Positions 1-5,786 of a DNA stretch of 8,189 nt are shown in pieces. Both the position numbers and the translations under genes were made by a program. Each line of letters opens with the position of its first letter. The stretch's first letter is position 1. This DNA comes from Nitratifractor sp. (GTDB taxonomy: Bacteria > Campylobacterota > Campylobacteria > Campylobacterales > Sulfurovaceae): assembly GCA_015490055.1 (NCBI GenBank), contig WFYP01000150.1:1-8189 (forward strand), in the 5' to 3' direction. The notes under the pieces were generated by a model. It ran no database searches, had not been told where the DNA came from, and saw only the letters and a program-made list of their open reading frames with translations.

Positions 1-46
1 AATTTATTCTTTCATATCTGTCACTTTTTTTATTTGTTAAATATTG

Positions 47-54
47 TATATAGT
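47..54 (+). promoter_or_regulatory. Candidate sigma-70 promoter (-10) of trpD
   Basis: The sequence TATATAGT contains TATAGT (49-54), a five-of-six match to TATAAT. It follows a T-run at about 25-33, the kind of T-rich upstream DNA that replaces a clear -35 box in Campylobacterota promoters. Transcription would start near 61, inside the 12-bp near-palindrome at 58-69. The leader to the preferred trpD start would be about 70 nt. This is pattern matching only. Confidence 0.35.
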
Positions 55-57
55 ACG

Positions 58-69
58 TAACTTCAGTTA
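58..69 (+). repeat. 12-bp near-palindrome TAACTTCAGTTA, copy 1
   Basis: TAACT and AGTTA are inverted arms around a 2-nt centre. The identical 12-mer occurs again, in reverse orientation, at 3097-3108 and 7709-7720. All three copies are intergenic. This copy overlaps the expected start of the trpD transcript, so it could be an operator. It also continues into an AT-rich stretch and AGCTT that resembles the copy at 7709-7720, so it may instead be one end of a longer dispersed repeat. Confidence 0.6.
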
Positions 70-77
70 AATAAAAA

Positions 78-112
78 AGCTTTCAGCTTTCAGCCTTTAG
101 CTTTATGCTTCA
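78..112 (+). repeat. Heptad-phased repeat block 1 (5 x 7 nt)
   Basis: Five consecutive 7-nt units begin at 78, 85, 92, 99 and 106, each with GC at positions 2-3. The first two units are AGCTTTC and the fourth is AGCTTTA. About 29 of 35 positions match the block at 2920-2954 read on the minus strand. The block lies in the trpD leader, ending 20 bp before the preferred start codon. Confidence 0.75.
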
Positions 113-132
113 AAAAAATGGGGAGGAATAAA

Positions 133-1104
133 ATGAGTAAAGAGATGTTTGAAAAGCTTTTTAATAATGAATTAAGTGAGCAAGAGGCGAAAGATTTTTT
201 AGTAAAATTATATGAAAATGGCGAAAGTAGTAGTGATATTGCTGATGCAGCTAGTGTAATGAGAGAACACTCTGTAAAGTTGCCAGTTCCTAGCGAGTTG
301 CAAGATGAACTTATCGATATAGTAGGTACAGGTGGCGATAAGAGTGGTAGTTTTAATATCTCGACTACAGTATCACTACTTTTAGCTGCAACTGGTGCAA
401 AGGTTGCTAAGCATGGTAACCGAAGCATTACAAGCAACTCTGGTTCTGCTGATGTACTAGAGGCGTTGGGAATAAATTTGAATTTAGCTCCTGCAGAGCA
501 AGTTAAGATGCTCCAAGAGGTTGGCTTTACATTTATCTTTGCAATTAATCACCACCCTGCAATGAAGCACATTATGCCAATTAGAAAATCTCTAACACAT
601 AGAACAATTTTTAACATTTTAGGACCACTAACAAATCCAGCAAGTGCTAAAAAGTATCTATTGGGTGTATTTAGCCCAGAGTTTATAGAGAAAATGGCAA
701 ATGCTCTACTTGAATTAGATACAAAAAGAGCATTTGTAGTAAGCAGTCAAGATGGAATGGATGAGATAAGTATATCTGCTCCAACAGATTTTGCTTATGT
801 AGAGGCTGATAAAGTTAGCACAGGTGTAATTGACCCACAAGAGCATGGTTTTAAATTAGCACCTAAAGAGGCAATTCTTGGAGCAGATGCTAGCGAAAAT
901 GCTATAACAACAAGAGGCATTTTAAGTGGTGAAATAGAGGGTGCAAAACGCGATATTGTACTACTAAACGGCTCATATGCACTATTTGCAGATGGAAGTG
1001 CAAGAGATATTAAAGAGGGTATTGAGATACTAGAGCATACAATCGCAACAGGTAAAGCATTAGAACAGTTGGAGAAGATTATTGAAATCTCAAATAAGCT
1101 ATAA
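133..1104 (+). CDS. trpD: Anthranilate phosphoribosyltransferase TrpD
   Basis: This cytoplasmic enzyme transfers phosphoribose from PRPP to anthranilate, the second committed step of tryptophan synthesis. From the start at 133 the protein is 323 residues, close to the usual 330-345. Visible motifs are GTGGD (65-69) and NIST (75-78) for PRPP, KHGNRS with the following SNSGSAD (93-107), RTIFNILGPLTNP (157-169), and DGMDE (207-211), the acidic metal-binding segment. An ATG at 118 is in frame, but GGGAGG at 121-126 lies 6 nt before the ATG at 133, so 133 is preferred. The gene overlaps tsaE by 23 nt. No other trp gene is in view, so the pathway genes seem scattered. Family assignment is very secure. 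Confidence 0.96.
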   Translation: MSKEMFEKLFNNELSEQEAKDFLVKLYENGESSSDIADAASVMREHSVKLPVPSELQDELIDIVGTGGDKSGSFNISTTVSLLLAATGAKVAKHGNRSITSNSGSADVLEALGINLNLAPAEQVKMLQEVGFTFIFAINHHPAMKHIMPIRKSLTHRTIFNILGPLTNPASAKKYLLGVFSPEFIEKMANALLELDTKRAFVVSSQDGMDEISISAPTDFAYVEADKVSTGVIDPQEHGFKLAPKEAILGADASENAITTRGILSGEIEGAKRDIVLLNGSYALFADGSARDIKEGIEILEHTIATGKALEQLEKIIEISNKL

Positions 1105-1525
1105 AACACTGCTTGAAGAGAGTGTCAATTTAGAAGAAGTTTCAAATATTGCAAACAAAATTTTAAGTTATTTGCCAGAGAGTGCTATAGTTATCTTAAA
1201 TGGAGATTTAGCTGCTGGCAAGACAACTTTAGTCTCAAACATTGTCAATAGTTTACAGTTAGGCTCTGCAACTTCACCAACATTTTCTCTTCAGCAAGTC
1301 TATAGCGATAGAGTTTTTCATTACGATTTCTACAGACTAGAGTATGCCGAAATTGCAAGCTTAGGGTTAATAGACGAATTAGAAAAAGATGGCTTACACT
1401 TTGTAGAGTGGGCACCAGATGAGCTTGTAGGGCTTTTAAACAATGCTGGCTTTAATCTATTTAGAATAGATATAGAGAAAGAAAACAGTAGCAGAAAATA
1501 CATATTAAGGGCTCTAAATGCATAA
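1082..1525 (+). CDS. tsaE: tRNA t6A modification ATPase TsaE
   Basis: TsaE is the small P-loop ATPase that works with TsaB and TsaD in making N6-threonylcarbamoyladenosine at position 37 of ANN-decoding tRNAs. The 147-residue product has a Walker A at 41-48 (GDLAAGKT, where the family usually has GDLGAGKT), SPTF at 65-68, the HYDFYRL segment at 80-86 and EW at 109-110, all in the order expected of the family. The start is TTG at 1082, inside trpD, with GGAG at 1071-1074 spaced 7 nt upstream, so translation is probably coupled to trpD. The end overlaps lptB by 8 nt. In Helicobacter and Campylobacter tsaE also sits beside lptB, which supports the call. Confidence 0.93.
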   Translation: MKSQISYKTLLEESVNLEEVSNIANKILSYLPESAIVILNGDLAAGKTTLVSNIVNSLQLGSATSPTFSLQQVYSDRVFHYDFYRLEYAEIASLGLIDELEKDGLHFVEWAPDELVGLLNNAGFNLFRIDIEKENSSRKYILRALNA

Positions 1526-2240
1526 ATTAGAAGCAAAATCTTTAAATAAAACAATAGGTAAAAAAGATATTGTAAAAGATGTTTCACTAAGTGTTCAAAG
1601 TGGCGAAGTAGTAGGCTTGCTTGGACCAAATGGGGCAGGAAAAACTACAACTTTTTATATGATATGTGGAATTGTAGAGCCAAGCGATGGAAAAGTATTG
1701 TTAGATGGAAAAGATATAACAAAACTATCATTAAGCCAAAGAGCAAAATTAGGCATCGGATATCTACCACAAGAGTCAAGTATATTTGGAGAACTTAGCG
1801 TAGAGGATAACTTAAAAATAGCAGCCGAAGCTGGTATATTAAGCAAGCAAGAACAGAAAGATAGAATCGAAGAGATGCTACAAGCTTTTAATATAGAACC
1901 TATCCGAAGCCGCTTAGGTGTAAAACTTAGTGGTGGCGAGCGTCGCCGTGCCGAAATAGCAAGAGCCTTAATAAACCACCCAAAATTCCTACTACTAGAT
2001 GAACCATTTGCAGGTGTTGATCCAATAGCAGTTAGCGACATACAAAAAGTTGTACAGCAGTTAGCCAAAATGGATATAGGAATCTTAATAACCGACCATA
2101 ATGTAAGAGAGACTCTACATATATGTAATCGAGCTTATGTATTAGAGAGTGGAAAAATGCTAGCACAAGGAACAGCTGATGAGATAGCACAAAACCAAGC
2201 TGTAAGAACCCACTACTTAGGTGAGGATTTTAAGTTTTAA
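1518..2240 (+). CDS. lptB: LPS export ABC transporter ATPase LptB
   Basis: LptB is the cytoplasmic ATPase of the LptB2FG complex that pulls lipopolysaccharide from the inner membrane into the LptC-A-D bridge. The 240-residue protein carries Walker A GPNGAGKT (36-43), Q-loop Gln85 in YLPQESSIF, signature LSGGE (137-141), Walker B FLLLDEP (157-163) running into FAGVDPIAV, and the switch His194. YLPQE.SIF and DEPFAGVDPIAV are characteristic of LptB rather than of amino acid or lipoprotein ABC ATPases. The ATG overlaps the tsaE stop, and AAGG at 1507-1510 supplies the ribosome binding site. The lptB partner usually found downstream, rpoN, is absent here. lptF, lptG, lptA and lptC are not in the window. 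Confidence 0.95.
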   Translation: MHKLEAKSLNKTIGKKDIVKDVSLSVQSGEVVGLLGPNGAGKTTTFYMICGIVEPSDGKVLLDGKDITKLSLSQRAKLGIGYLPQESSIFGELSVEDNLKIAAEAGILSKQEQKDRIEEMLQAFNIEPIRSRLGVKLSGGERRRAEIARALINHPKFLLLDEPFAGVDPIAVSDIQKVVQQLAKMDIGILITDHNVRETLHICNRAYVLESGKMLAQGTADEIAQNQAVRTHYLGEDFKF

Positions 2241-2276
2241 TTCATAGTTAATAGTTTAAAAGAAGGAGTATCTTCA

Positions 2277-2849
2277 ATGAATAGTTTACCTACTACACAA
2301 ACAACTTTGGAGAGTAAAAGATTAATACTTCGTCCACTCTGTGATGCAGATACTGCCTCTCTATCTAAAATAGCAAATGATTGGGATGTCGCAAAGTTTC
2401 TTTCATCTATGCCACACCCTTTTACTTCAGAAGTTGCAAAGAGTTTTATAGAATCTAGCAATAATGCTTATTTAGATAATGAAAATATAGTATTTGCTAT
2501 TACAAAAAAAGATAGTAAAAAGCTTATTGGAATAATAGAGCTAGATTTAAACAGCAAAGATAACCACGCAACAGCTAGTTACTGGATTGGCAAAGATTAT
2601 TGGGGCAAAGGCTACACAACAGAAGCTTTAGAAGAAGTTGTTCGTTTTGGATTTGAGGAGTTAAAATTACATCGTATAGCATCACACCATTTTCATAATA
2701 ATCCAGCATCTGGTAGAGTAATGCAAAAAGTTGGCTTAAAATTAGAAGGAAAACGAATAGAACATTTCAGAAAAGATGGAGAGTATCTTGATATTTTAGA
2801 TTATGGAATTATTTTAAGAGAGTGGAGAGAAAATTTAGGAAACCTTTAA
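2277..2849 (+). CDS. GNAT N-acetyltransferase, RimJ/RimL-like
   Basis: The 190-residue protein belongs to the GNAT fold, most like the RimJ/RimL (Acetyltransf_3) group that acetylates protein N-termini, amino acids or antibiotics. Evidence: the opening ESKRLILRPLCDAD (12-25), the core strand leading to YWIGKDYWGKGYTTEAL (102-117) that holds the acetyl-CoA pyrophosphate loop, and NPASGRVMQKVGLKLEG (142-158), which packs at the end of the cofactor site. The C-terminal DYGIILREW (175-183) is also typical. The substrate cannot be told from sequence. The start has AAGGAG at 2263-2268, 8 nt upstream. It follows lptB by 36 bp and is probably cotranscribed, in the place where rpoN is found in related genomes. 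The gap carries a short direct repeat, AATAGTTTA, at 2250-2258 and 2280-2288. Confidence 0.87.
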   Translation: MNSLPTTQTTLESKRLILRPLCDADTASLSKIANDWDVAKFLSSMPHPFTSEVAKSFIESSNNAYLDNENIVFAITKKDSKKLIGIIELDLNSKDNHATASYWIGKDYWGKGYTTEALEEVVRFGFEELKLHRIASHHFHNNPASGRVMQKVGLKLEGKRIEHFRKDGEYLDILDYGIILREWRENLGNL

Positions 2850-2919
2850 AAATAAGTGATAGTCACAGTTTATTAGAGGTATCTTCCAATGCCATAAAGT
2901 TAAGAGTTTTAACTCCATA

Positions 2920-2954
2920 AAATGCATAAAGCTAAAAGCCGAAAGCTTAAAGCT
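2920..2954 (-). repeat. Heptad-phased repeat block 2 (5 x 7 nt)
   Basis: Read on the minus strand, five 7-nt units run from 2954 down to 2920: AGCTTTA, AGCTTTC, GGCTTTT, AGCTTTA, TGCATTT. On the plus strand the GC pairs fall at 2924, 2931, 2938, 2945 and 2952, exactly 7 apart. It is an inverted partner of the block at 78-112 and has the same unit order as the block at 5736-5770. Confidence 0.75.
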
Positions 2955-2956
2955 AG

Positions 2957-3075
2957 CCACTGCGTCATTCCCACGAAAGTGGGAATCCACAGTTTAAATT
3001 GTCAAAAAAGTTAAATTGCAACTTATAGACAGTAAAAATTGTAGATTCCCGTTTTCACGGGAATGACGGCGGTGG
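2957..3075. repeat. 119-bp palindromic element, paired ATTCCC-N8-GGGAAT hairpins
   Basis: Two hairpins face each other. The left (2967-2986) has an 8-bp stem ATTCCCAC/GTGGGAAT with a GAAA loop. The right (3045-3064), read on the minus strand, has stem ATTCCCGT/ACGGGAAT with the same GAAA loop. Each is preceded by CGTC, and both outer ends begin CCAC. The arms 2962-3002 and 3029-3069 match at 31 of 41 positions as inverted repeats, and the centre holds a further AAGTT/AACTT pair (3008-3024). The core ATTCCC-N8-GGGAAT is the same pattern as the Neisseria dRS3 repeat, and similar GTCATTCCC hairpins occur in many bacteria. The element is non-coding, like a MITE or a REP/BIME unit. Confidence 0.8.
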
Positions 3076-3096
3076 TAAATTATCAATTTTATTTAA

Positions 3097-3108
3097 TAAC
3101 TGAAGTTA
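3097..3108 (-). repeat. 12-bp near-palindrome TAACTTCAGTTA, copy 2
   Basis: The plus strand reads TAACTGAAGTTA, so this is the copy at 58-69 inverted. It lies between two converging genes and so is not in front of any gene in the window. A minus-strand TATAAT at 3121-3126 lies 12 nt upstream of it, but no start codon follows at a sensible distance. Confidence 0.6.
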
Positions 3109-3169
3109 ATAAATAATGCTATTATATGAATATAAAACCCTTATCTTAACGGTATTAGAGGTTCCCTTT

Positions 3170-3194
3170 ATTATAGAGATAAAATCTCTATAAT
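3170..3194 (-). terminator. Perfect 11-bp hairpin at the aminotransferase 3' end
   Basis: ATTATAGAGAT (3170-3180) and ATCTCTATAAT (3184-3194) are perfect inverted repeats around AAA. The hairpin starts 2 nt after the aminotransferase stop codon on the minus strand. The downstream minus-strand sequence is AAAGGG, not a U-run, so it is not a standard intrinsic terminator. It may instead stabilise the mRNA end. Confidence 0.45.
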
Positions 3195-3196
3195 CT

Positions 3197-4372
3197 TTAC
3201 GAATTTCTTAACTTCTTAACAAACTTCTCTATTCTTCTAATTCCCTCTTTTATCGTTACCATATCTGTAGCAAAAGAGAATCTGAAGTAGCCATCTTTTC
3301 CAAAGCCGATACCTGGTACTACTGCTACGCCGTAATTTTCTAGTAGTGCTTCGCAAAATGTCATAGAGTCTTCTGTAATATCTTTAATGTTTACAAATAG
3401 ATAGAAAGCTCCTCTTGGTCTTGTTACGCTAATTCCCTCTATTTGGTTAAACAGTTTTGTTGCCTCTAACGCTCTTGACTCGAAGGCTTGGCGCATCTTC
3501 TCTATATCTTCGTCCGCACTGCCATCTAATGCGGGAATAGATGCAACTTGTGTAATAGAGTTTATATTAGATGTACTTTGAGATTGCAAAGATGTCATCT
3601 TTTTAACCAACTCTGTATCTGGGCTTGCTAAATAACCCATTCTCCAACCTGTCATTGCTGTTGCTTTACTTAAGCCATTTACTGTAATTGTTCTATTAAA
3701 CATATCTTCGCTAATTGATGCAACAGATGTAAATTTAGCATCGCCAAAGACTAATTTTTCGTACATTTCATCACTAATTACAGTAATATTAGTTCCCTCT
3801 AAAACTTTTGCTAAACGCTCTAACTCCTCTTTTGTATAAATAGAGCCTGTTGGGTTAGATGGGCTAGTTAAGATAAGCATTTTTGTTTTATCTGTTATTG
3901 CATCTTCTAACTCTTGTGCTGTTATCTTAAAGCCATTTTTCTCATCTGCATCGATTTCTACTGGTGTTGCACCTGCATATTTTACAAGTTCTGGATATGT
4001 AACCCAATATGGAGCTGGAATAATAACCTCATCACCCTCTTCTAAGAGTGCTTGAGTTATATTAAATAGTGACTGCTTCGCACCATTACTAACTAAAATT
4101 TGGTTAGTTTCGTATCTTAAACCATTTTCTCTATATAGTTTATTTGCAATAGCCTCTAAAAGCTCAGGAATACCTGCAACTGCTGTATATTTTGTAGCAC
4201 CTTGCTTAATTGCTTCGATTGCTGCATCTTTTATAACATTTGGCGTATCGAAATCTGGCTCTCCTGCTGAGAAACTTAAAATATCTCTACCCTCTGCTTT
4301 TAACTCTCTTGCTAGTGTCGAAATTGCTATTGTAATCGATGGAGATAGCGCTTCTATCCTTTTTGCGTACAT
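3197..4372 (-). CDS. aspB: Class I aspartate aminotransferase (PLP-dependent)
   Basis: This PLP enzyme interconverts aspartate/oxaloacetate and glutamate/2-oxoglutarate; members of this subgroup (I-gamma, AspB/AspC of many bacteria) can also act on prephenate. The 391-residue length is typical. Motifs: SAGEPDF (35-41), PAPYW (119-123), SPSNPTG (170-176, Asn173), SDEMYE (200-205, Asp201 and Tyr204), the PLP lysine Lys236 in NGLSKATAMTGWRMGYLA (232-249), and Arg364 in YFRFSFA for the substrate alpha-carboxylate. AAGGA at 4380-4384 precedes the ATG by 7 nt. It lies 46 bp after hisS with its own candidate promoter in the gap. The aminotransferase is near hisS in Campylobacter too. Side-chain specificity cannot be read from sequence alone; aspC is an alternative symbol. 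Confidence 0.93.
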   Translation of the reverse strand: MYAKRIEALSPSITIAISTLARELKAEGRDILSFSAGEPDFDTPNVIKDAAIEAIKQGATKYTAVAGIPELLEAIANKLYRENGLRYETNQILVSNGAKQSLFNITQALLEEGDEVIIPAPYWVTYPELVKYAGATPVEIDADEKNGFKITAQELEDAITDKTKMLILTSPSNPTGSIYTKEELERLAKVLEGTNITVISDEMYEKLVFGDAKFTSVASISEDMFNRTITVNGLSKATAMTGWRMGYLASPDTELVKKMTSLQSQSTSNINSITQVASIPALDGSADEDIEKMRQAFESRALEATKLFNQIEGISVTRPRGAFYLFVNIKDITEDSMTFCEALLENYGVAVVPGIGFGKDGYFRFSFATDMVTIKEGIRRIEKFVKKLRNS

Positions 4373-4398
4373 AACTCTGTCCTTAATTAAATTACTAA

Positions 4399-4404
4399 AT
4401 TATA
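4399..4404 (-). promoter_or_regulatory. Candidate -10 (TATAAT) of the aminotransferase gene
   Basis: The 46-bp gap after hisS carries a perfect TATAAT on the minus strand, preceded by an A/T-rich run containing several T-tracts. Transcription would begin near 4392, giving a leader of about 20 nt. No -35 box is evident, as is usual in this group. Confidence 0.5.
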
Positions 4405-4418
4405 CAAAAATATAAATT

Positions 4419-5639
4419 TTATTGCTTTAAAAAGTCCTCTATTTTTATACTATTTTCCTCTTTTGTTACCAAATCTTTAACCCATATCGTGCCACTTTTT
4501 AGCTCATCTTCGCCAATAACCGCACAAAATCTTGCATCTATCTTATCTGCACCCTTTAAGTGTGCTTTTAACTTTTTGGCTACAAACTCTACATAAACTC
4601 TACTATCTTGCTTTTTATCTTTTGCAATTTTAACTATAGTATCGATAGCACTCTCTTCCATTGCACCAAAATAGTAACCACTACTCTCTTGCTTTGGAAC
4701 TTCTATTAAATCCATTACACGCTCTATACCTATTGCAAAACCTATAGCTGGTGTTGGCTTGCCATCTAAAAACTCTACCAATCTATCGTATCTTCCGCCG
4801 CCTGCTATTGCACTTTGAGCACCTATTTCACTACTTACAAATTCAAAAGCTGTTTTGTTATAGTAATCTAAACCTCTTACCAAATTGCTATTTACTGTAT
4901 AATCAATACCATTTAACTCTAGTAAACTTTTAAGTTTTTCAAAATCTCTATCGCAACTTTCGCATAGAGAAGTTGTAATTTTTGGTGCATCTGCTAACTG
5001 CTCTTTACAATTTGGATTTTTACAATCTAATACTCTAATTGGATTAGTTAAAATTCTGCGGTTACAATCTTCGCAAAGATTCTCTTTTTTTGCATCTAAA
5101 AAGCTTACTAATGTATCTCTATAAGCTGGCATACACTCTTTGCACCCTAATGAATTTATCTCTAGTGTATAGCCAATATTTAACTTTTTAAATATAGTTG
5201 AAATTAACTCTATAATTGTGTAATCCTCATATACGCTAGCTTCGCCAAAGCTTTCACAACCAAATTGGTGAAACTCTCTAAAACGCCCTTTTTGCGGACG
5301 CTCGTATCTAAACATTGGACCGTGGTAATATAGTTTATATTTTGCCGGCTGTCTATCTAATTTATTGCTTATAAAAAATCTAACAACGCCAGCTGTACCC
5401 TCTGGACGCATACATACATCGTTGCCACCCTTATCAATAAATTGATACATCTCTTTATTTACAATATCACTACTCTCACCTACCGAGCGCTTAAATAGTG
5501 CAGTATCTTCTAATATTGGTGTCTCTAAATAACTATAACCATAATTTTTAGCAACATTTGAAGCAACATCTAAAAAATAGTTAAACTTCTTAGCATCATC
5601 AAATGCTAAATCTTTCATACCTCTTAATGGGTTTATCAT
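4419..5639 (-). CDS. hisS: Histidyl-tRNA synthetase HisRS
   Basis: HisRS charges tRNA-His. From the ATG at 5639 it has 406 residues, slightly short for the usual 410-430. Class II motif 2 is at 105-127 (YHGPMFRYERPQKGRF then REFHQFG), the histidine-specific segments are LVRGLDYY (253-260) and AGGGRYDRL (279-287), and motif 3 is GFAIGIER (300-307). The anticodon-binding domain follows, ending near IGEDELKSGTIWVKDL (375-390). An insertion domain at 160-230 has four cysteine pairs: 166/169, 189/192, 206/211 and 226/229. The reading frame stays open upstream to 5777, but GAAGG at 5647-5651 is 7 nt before the ATG at 5639, and MINPLRGMKDL is the conserved N-terminus. The upstream stretch is repeat DNA. 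A promoter follows the tmk stop, giving a structured leader of about 130 nt. Confidence 0.95.
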   Translation of the reverse strand: MINPLRGMKDLAFDDAKKFNYFLDVASNVAKNYGYSYLETPILEDTALFKRSVGESSDIVNKEMYQFIDKGGNDVCMRPEGTAGVVRFFISNKLDRQPAKYKLYYHGPMFRYERPQKGRFREFHQFGCESFGEASVYEDYTIIELISTIFKKLNIGYTLEINSLGCKECMPAYRDTLVSFLDAKKENLCEDCNRRILTNPIRVLDCKNPNCKEQLADAPKITTSLCESCDRDFEKLKSLLELNGIDYTVNSNLVRGLDYYNKTAFEFVSSEIGAQSAIAGGGRYDRLVEFLDGKPTPAIGFAIGIERVMDLIEVPKQESSGYYFGAMEESAIDTIVKIAKDKKQDSRVYVEFVAKKLKAHLKGADKIDARFCAVIGEDELKSGTIWVKDLVTKEENSIKIEDFLKQ

Positions 5640-5643
5640 TGTT

Positions 5644-5656
5644 TTACCTTCGGTAA
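5644..5656 (-). promoter_or_regulatory. Small hairpin covering the hisS ribosome binding site
   Basis: TTACC and GGTAA (minus strand) form a 5-bp stem with a GAA triloop. The hisS Shine-Dalgarno GAAGG (5647-5651) is made up of the loop plus the start of the 3' arm, so folding would hide it in part. The stem is weak, so an effect on translation is only a possibility. Confidence 0.35.
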
Positions 5657-5687
5657 GCTTAGAGCCTAGAGCTAAGAGTACAGAGCT
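5653..5687 (-). repeat. Heptad-phased repeat block 3 (5 x 7 nt), hisS leader
   Basis: Read on the minus strand, units from 5687 down to 5653 are AGCTCTG, TACTCTT, AGCTCTA, GGCTCTA, AGCTTAC. On the plus strand, GC occurs at 5657, 5664, 5671 and 5685, with GT at 5678 keeping the phase. It pairs with the block at 5736-5770: 5656-5665 with 5758-5767 (10 bp) and 5667-5675 with 5734-5742 (9 bp). Confidence 0.7.
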
Positions 5688-5693
5688 AATTGT

Positions 5694-5706
5694 GCACCTT
5701 CGGTGC
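5694..5706. repeat. Triloop hairpin GCACC-TTC-GGTGC
   Basis: A perfect 5-bp stem closes a TTC triloop (GAA on the minus, transcribed strand). It shares the core ACCTTCGGT with 5646-5654, and a smaller GGC-GAA-GCC hairpin lies at 5719-5727. All three are in the hisS leader, in the loop or at the base of the larger heptad-block stem. Confidence 0.5.
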
Positions 5707-5735
5707 GTTTTAAATAAAGGCGAAGCCACATTGTT

Positions 5736-5770
5736 AGCTCTAAGCTCTCGGCTCTTCGCTCTAAGCTTTT
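5736..5770 (+). repeat. Heptad-phased repeat block 4 (5 x 7 nt), hisS leader
   Basis: Units on the plus strand are AGCTCTA, AGCTCTC, GGCTCTT, CGCTCTA, AGCTTTT, with GC at 5737, 5744, 5751, 5758 and 5765. The order matches the block at 2920-2954 with C in place of T at unit position 5. It is the inverted partner of 5653-5687 and would form the 5' arm of a long stem in the hisS transcript. Confidence 0.75.
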
Positions 5771-5776
5771 TACGCA

Positions 5777-5785
5777 ATTATATCA
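5777..5785 (-). promoter_or_regulatory. Extended -10 promoter of hisS
   Basis: TGATATAAT on the minus strand is a perfect extended -10 (TGnTATAAT). It lies 2-10 nt downstream of the tmk stop codon. Transcription would start near 5770, so the leader would begin with the inverted heptad block and run about 130 nt to the hisS start codon. Confidence 0.5.
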
Positions 5786-5786
5786 A

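Larger units (their letters stand above)
2850..3196. other. Convergent intergenic region rich in repeats
   Basis: This 347-bp gap lies between the 3' ends of the acetyltransferase and aminotransferase genes. I see no credible coding sequence. From left to right it contains a weak inverted repeat AGTTAA/TTAACT (2898-2914), a heptad block (2920-2954), a palindromic element (2957-3075), the 12-mer (3097-3108) and a perfect hairpin (3170-3194). No terminator with a clear U-tract was found for the plus-strand operon. Confidence 0.7.

Noticed and set aside
118..132. In-frame ATG at 118 as the trpD start
   Set aside because: It has no ribosome binding site of its own, and GGGAGG at 121-126 is well placed for the ATG at 133.
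90..2461. Minus-strand open frames of 74-137 codons across trpD, tsaE, lptB and the acetyltransferase gene
   Set aside because: They lie opposite well-identified genes, have no family features, and read as low-complexity Ser/Leu/Ile-rich shadows.
2855..2868. GTGA-TAG-TCAC hairpin as a terminator after the acetyltransferase gene
   Set aside because: The stem is only 4 bp and the following T-content is low, so it cannot be told from chance.
2957..3075. The palindromic element as a CRISPR array or IS remnant
   Set aside because: There are only two inverted units with no regular spacers, and no transposase fragment is present.
5640..5777. A 46-residue N-terminal extension of HisRS
   Set aside because: The stretch is a translation of the repeat-filled leader. 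The conserved N-terminus and a ribosome binding site support the start at 5639.
5640..5785. T-box or histidine attenuator in the hisS leader
   Set aside because: There is no T-box core sequence, no run of histidine codons in a leader peptide, and no terminator with a U-run.
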